DNA of 64,000 nt from contig NZ_STGQ01000001.1 in the NCBI RefSeq assembly GCF_004916975.1, forward strand, positions 2,907,674 through 2,971,673, read 5' to 3'. Made by a program: the position numbers and the translations under genes. The DNA comes from Paenibacillus dokdonensis. Its GTDB lineage: Bacteria; Bacillota; Bacilli; Paenibacillales; Paenibacillaceae. This document shows positions 62,954-64,000 of this stretch, piece by piece (position 1 is the stretch's first letter; each line of letters starts with the position of its first letter). Below the pieces are notes generated by a model that made no database searches, was not told the origin of the DNA, and saw only the letters and a program-made list of their open reading frames with translations.

Positions 62954-63072
62954 TCCCATGAATAGGTAATACATTCTTTGGCTCATTATAGAACGTATAA
63001 TAATAAATTTCGCCAAGCATATCGTTATTAGCTACTTTGGATCGTTGGTGTATACTTCAGGAGGAATTTAGC

Positions 63073-63390
63073 ATGCGTAAACGATGGCTAATGATTGTTC
63101 CAACGGTTTTAACACTTTTATTAATTTCAAGTATTACGTCTGCAGATCATTCTATTAAAACTCTCTTTCACGAGTCTGAAATTCCATTGGATGTATCCCC
63201 TCAAGTAGTCAATGGAAAAATCATGGCTCCAGTAAAAGCAATTGCTGAGGCACTTGGATTTGATGCGAAATGGGACTCTAAAAAAAGTGAAGTGATTATC
63301 ACAGAAAAAGTACCTCTCTCAATACTTGTGGCTACCTTACCTGAAGCAGATGCTTCCCTCTATGCCTCTGAATCAAAAGGATACTACTAA
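63073..63390 (+). pseudogene. 5' part of a stalk-domain protein, frameshifted
   Basis: ATG at 63073 with AGGAGG. Sec signal peptide (residues 1-24, RKRWLMIVPTVLTLLLISS), then a copper-amine-oxidase-N-type stalk domain (VVNGKIMAPVKAIAEALGFD, KSEVIITEK). Stops after 105 residues. The frame used by the next ORF is open from 63372, 18 nt before this stop, through an AAAA run at 63375-63378, so a one-base indel there is the likely cause. Confidence 0.65.
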
Positions 63391-63401
63391 GAATTAATAA
63401 T

Positions 63402-63818
63402 GTGATGAGAAAATTCCTGGATTGGAAAAGCGCAAGTAATCGTGATCTCAAACTTTTTTATTCAGACATTAATCAAGATGGTGCCAAAGAAATCATTATT
63501 ATTCTTACAACTGGCTCAGGAACAGGAGTTTCCGAAAGAGAAGTTCATGTATTTAACGTGGACCGCTCTAATATTAATAAATTCATATATGAAAGCTATG
63601 TAGATGATCCAATCGTTATAGCCATGAAGAATGTGAAAACTAAATTAACATCGTCGGAAGCAGAAATCACTATAGGTAAAAAAAGAACACTTGTTAATAT
63701 AGAAAAATACGGAATTGAACCTGGAGGCGGAAGTGCAGGGATTATAGTCATTACGTATAAATTCAAGGATAACTTGTACCAAGCCAAAAAGATCGATTTT
63801 AAAACCTATATCCAATGA
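63402..63818 (+). pseudogene. 3' part of the frameshifted stalk-domain protein
   Basis: GTG at 63402 is the first start in frame but has no ribosome site; the open frame really begins at 63372, inside the previous ORF. The domain (DLKLFYSDINQDGAKEIIII, TGSGTGVSEREVHVFNV) resembles the FG-GAP/VCBS-like C-terminal part that follows stalk domains in Paenibacillus secreted proteins. It is best read as one gene with the preceding ORF, about 250 residues in total. Confidence 0.6.
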
Positions 63819-63898
63819 AGTTAATTCTTAACTAAAGTGGGTGTCAGATATGCACAAATACGGAACTTGAAAGAACACATAGAGTTGCGAAACAGGCT

Positions 63899-64000
63899 TT
63901 ATTTCCGGATATAACCGAATAGAAAAACCAACAAGACGATAGGAATATATATCGCTTTTAATACTCCTGAAACTTCTAGAGGGAAACTTAATATTAAAAA
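63899..64000 (-). CDS. C-terminal end of a membrane protein, cut by the window edge
   Basis: A minus-strand frame is open from the right edge to TAA at 63901-63899, giving 33 residues dominated by one hydrophobic helix (VLKAIYIPIVLLVFLFGYI) and a basic end. Likely the last TM of a membrane protein. Too short to name. Confidence 0.5.
   Translation of the reverse strand, partial: FLILSFPLEVSGVLKAIYIPIVLLVFLFGYIRK

Overview
The window looks like a piece of a Paenibacillus-type chromosome (Bacillota, low-to-mid GC, spore former). The basis is the strong AAGGAGG-type ribosome sites, the lexA/yneA SOS divergon with GAAC-N4-GTTC boxes, a YjcZ-family spore small protein, a CUT1 sugar importer paired with a YesM/YesN-type two-component system, and a copper-amine-oxidase-type stalk domain. 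The species assignment is an inference. No rRNA, tRNA, CRISPR array, insertion sequence or prophage was seen.

Layout. (a) 1-12.5 kb is a surface-glycan style locus. A Thr/Ser-rich 27-residue-repeat protein is followed by three GT2-TPR glycosyltransferases and a GT4-like protein on the plus strand. They converge on a minus-strand operon of a TPR/helical protein, a GT2, a GT4 and a methyltransferase. A second beta-rich, leaderless protein lies beyond. (b) 12.6-20.7 kb is housekeeping: gltD, dfrA-thyA and pdhABCD, all minus strand. (c) 20.9-28.1 kb holds an esterase, a YfkJ-like phosphatase, a TRIC-family membrane protein, a thiamine pyrophosphokinase, an NlpC/P60 hydrolase, an orphan response regulator without a phospho-acceptor Asp, a ThiF/MoeB protein and an ABC-F ATPase. 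(d) 28.4-39.2 kb is a ten-gene, tightly coupled minus-strand operon resembling a divergent Tad / type IVb pilus or secretion machine. It contains a kinase fused to a MinD-like domain, a SAF-domain CpaB-like protein, two degenerate MinD/TadZ-like proteins, a membrane-anchored TadA-like ATPase, a fused TadB/TadC-like platform protein and four single-TM pilin-like or accessory proteins. Its leader carries a terminator-like structured element. (e) 39.2-51.5 kb holds an RlmM/FtsJ-like methyltransferase, an ABC ATPase, a thioredoxin, a cREC-like receiver, Nfo and an Fpg-like glycosylase, HAD phosphatases, rnz, metH and mtnD. (f) 51.5-55 kb is the SOS region: a membrane protein, a DUF896 protein, yneA, lexA and a beta-lactamase-family gene whose promoter contains a LexA box. 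(g) 55-61.3 kb is a sugar ABC importer plus its two-component regulator. (h) 61.5-64 kb is a run of small, partly membrane, partly broken genes.

The most promising unexplained biology is the 28.4-39.2 kb pilus-like operon with its kinase-MinD fusion and leader attenuator. Next come the repeat-protein/glycosyltransferase locus with two mutually exclusive hairpins at the first glycosyltransferase start, and the LexA-controlled serine hydrolase. All functions here are read from sequence motifs and memory of protein families; no database search was run.
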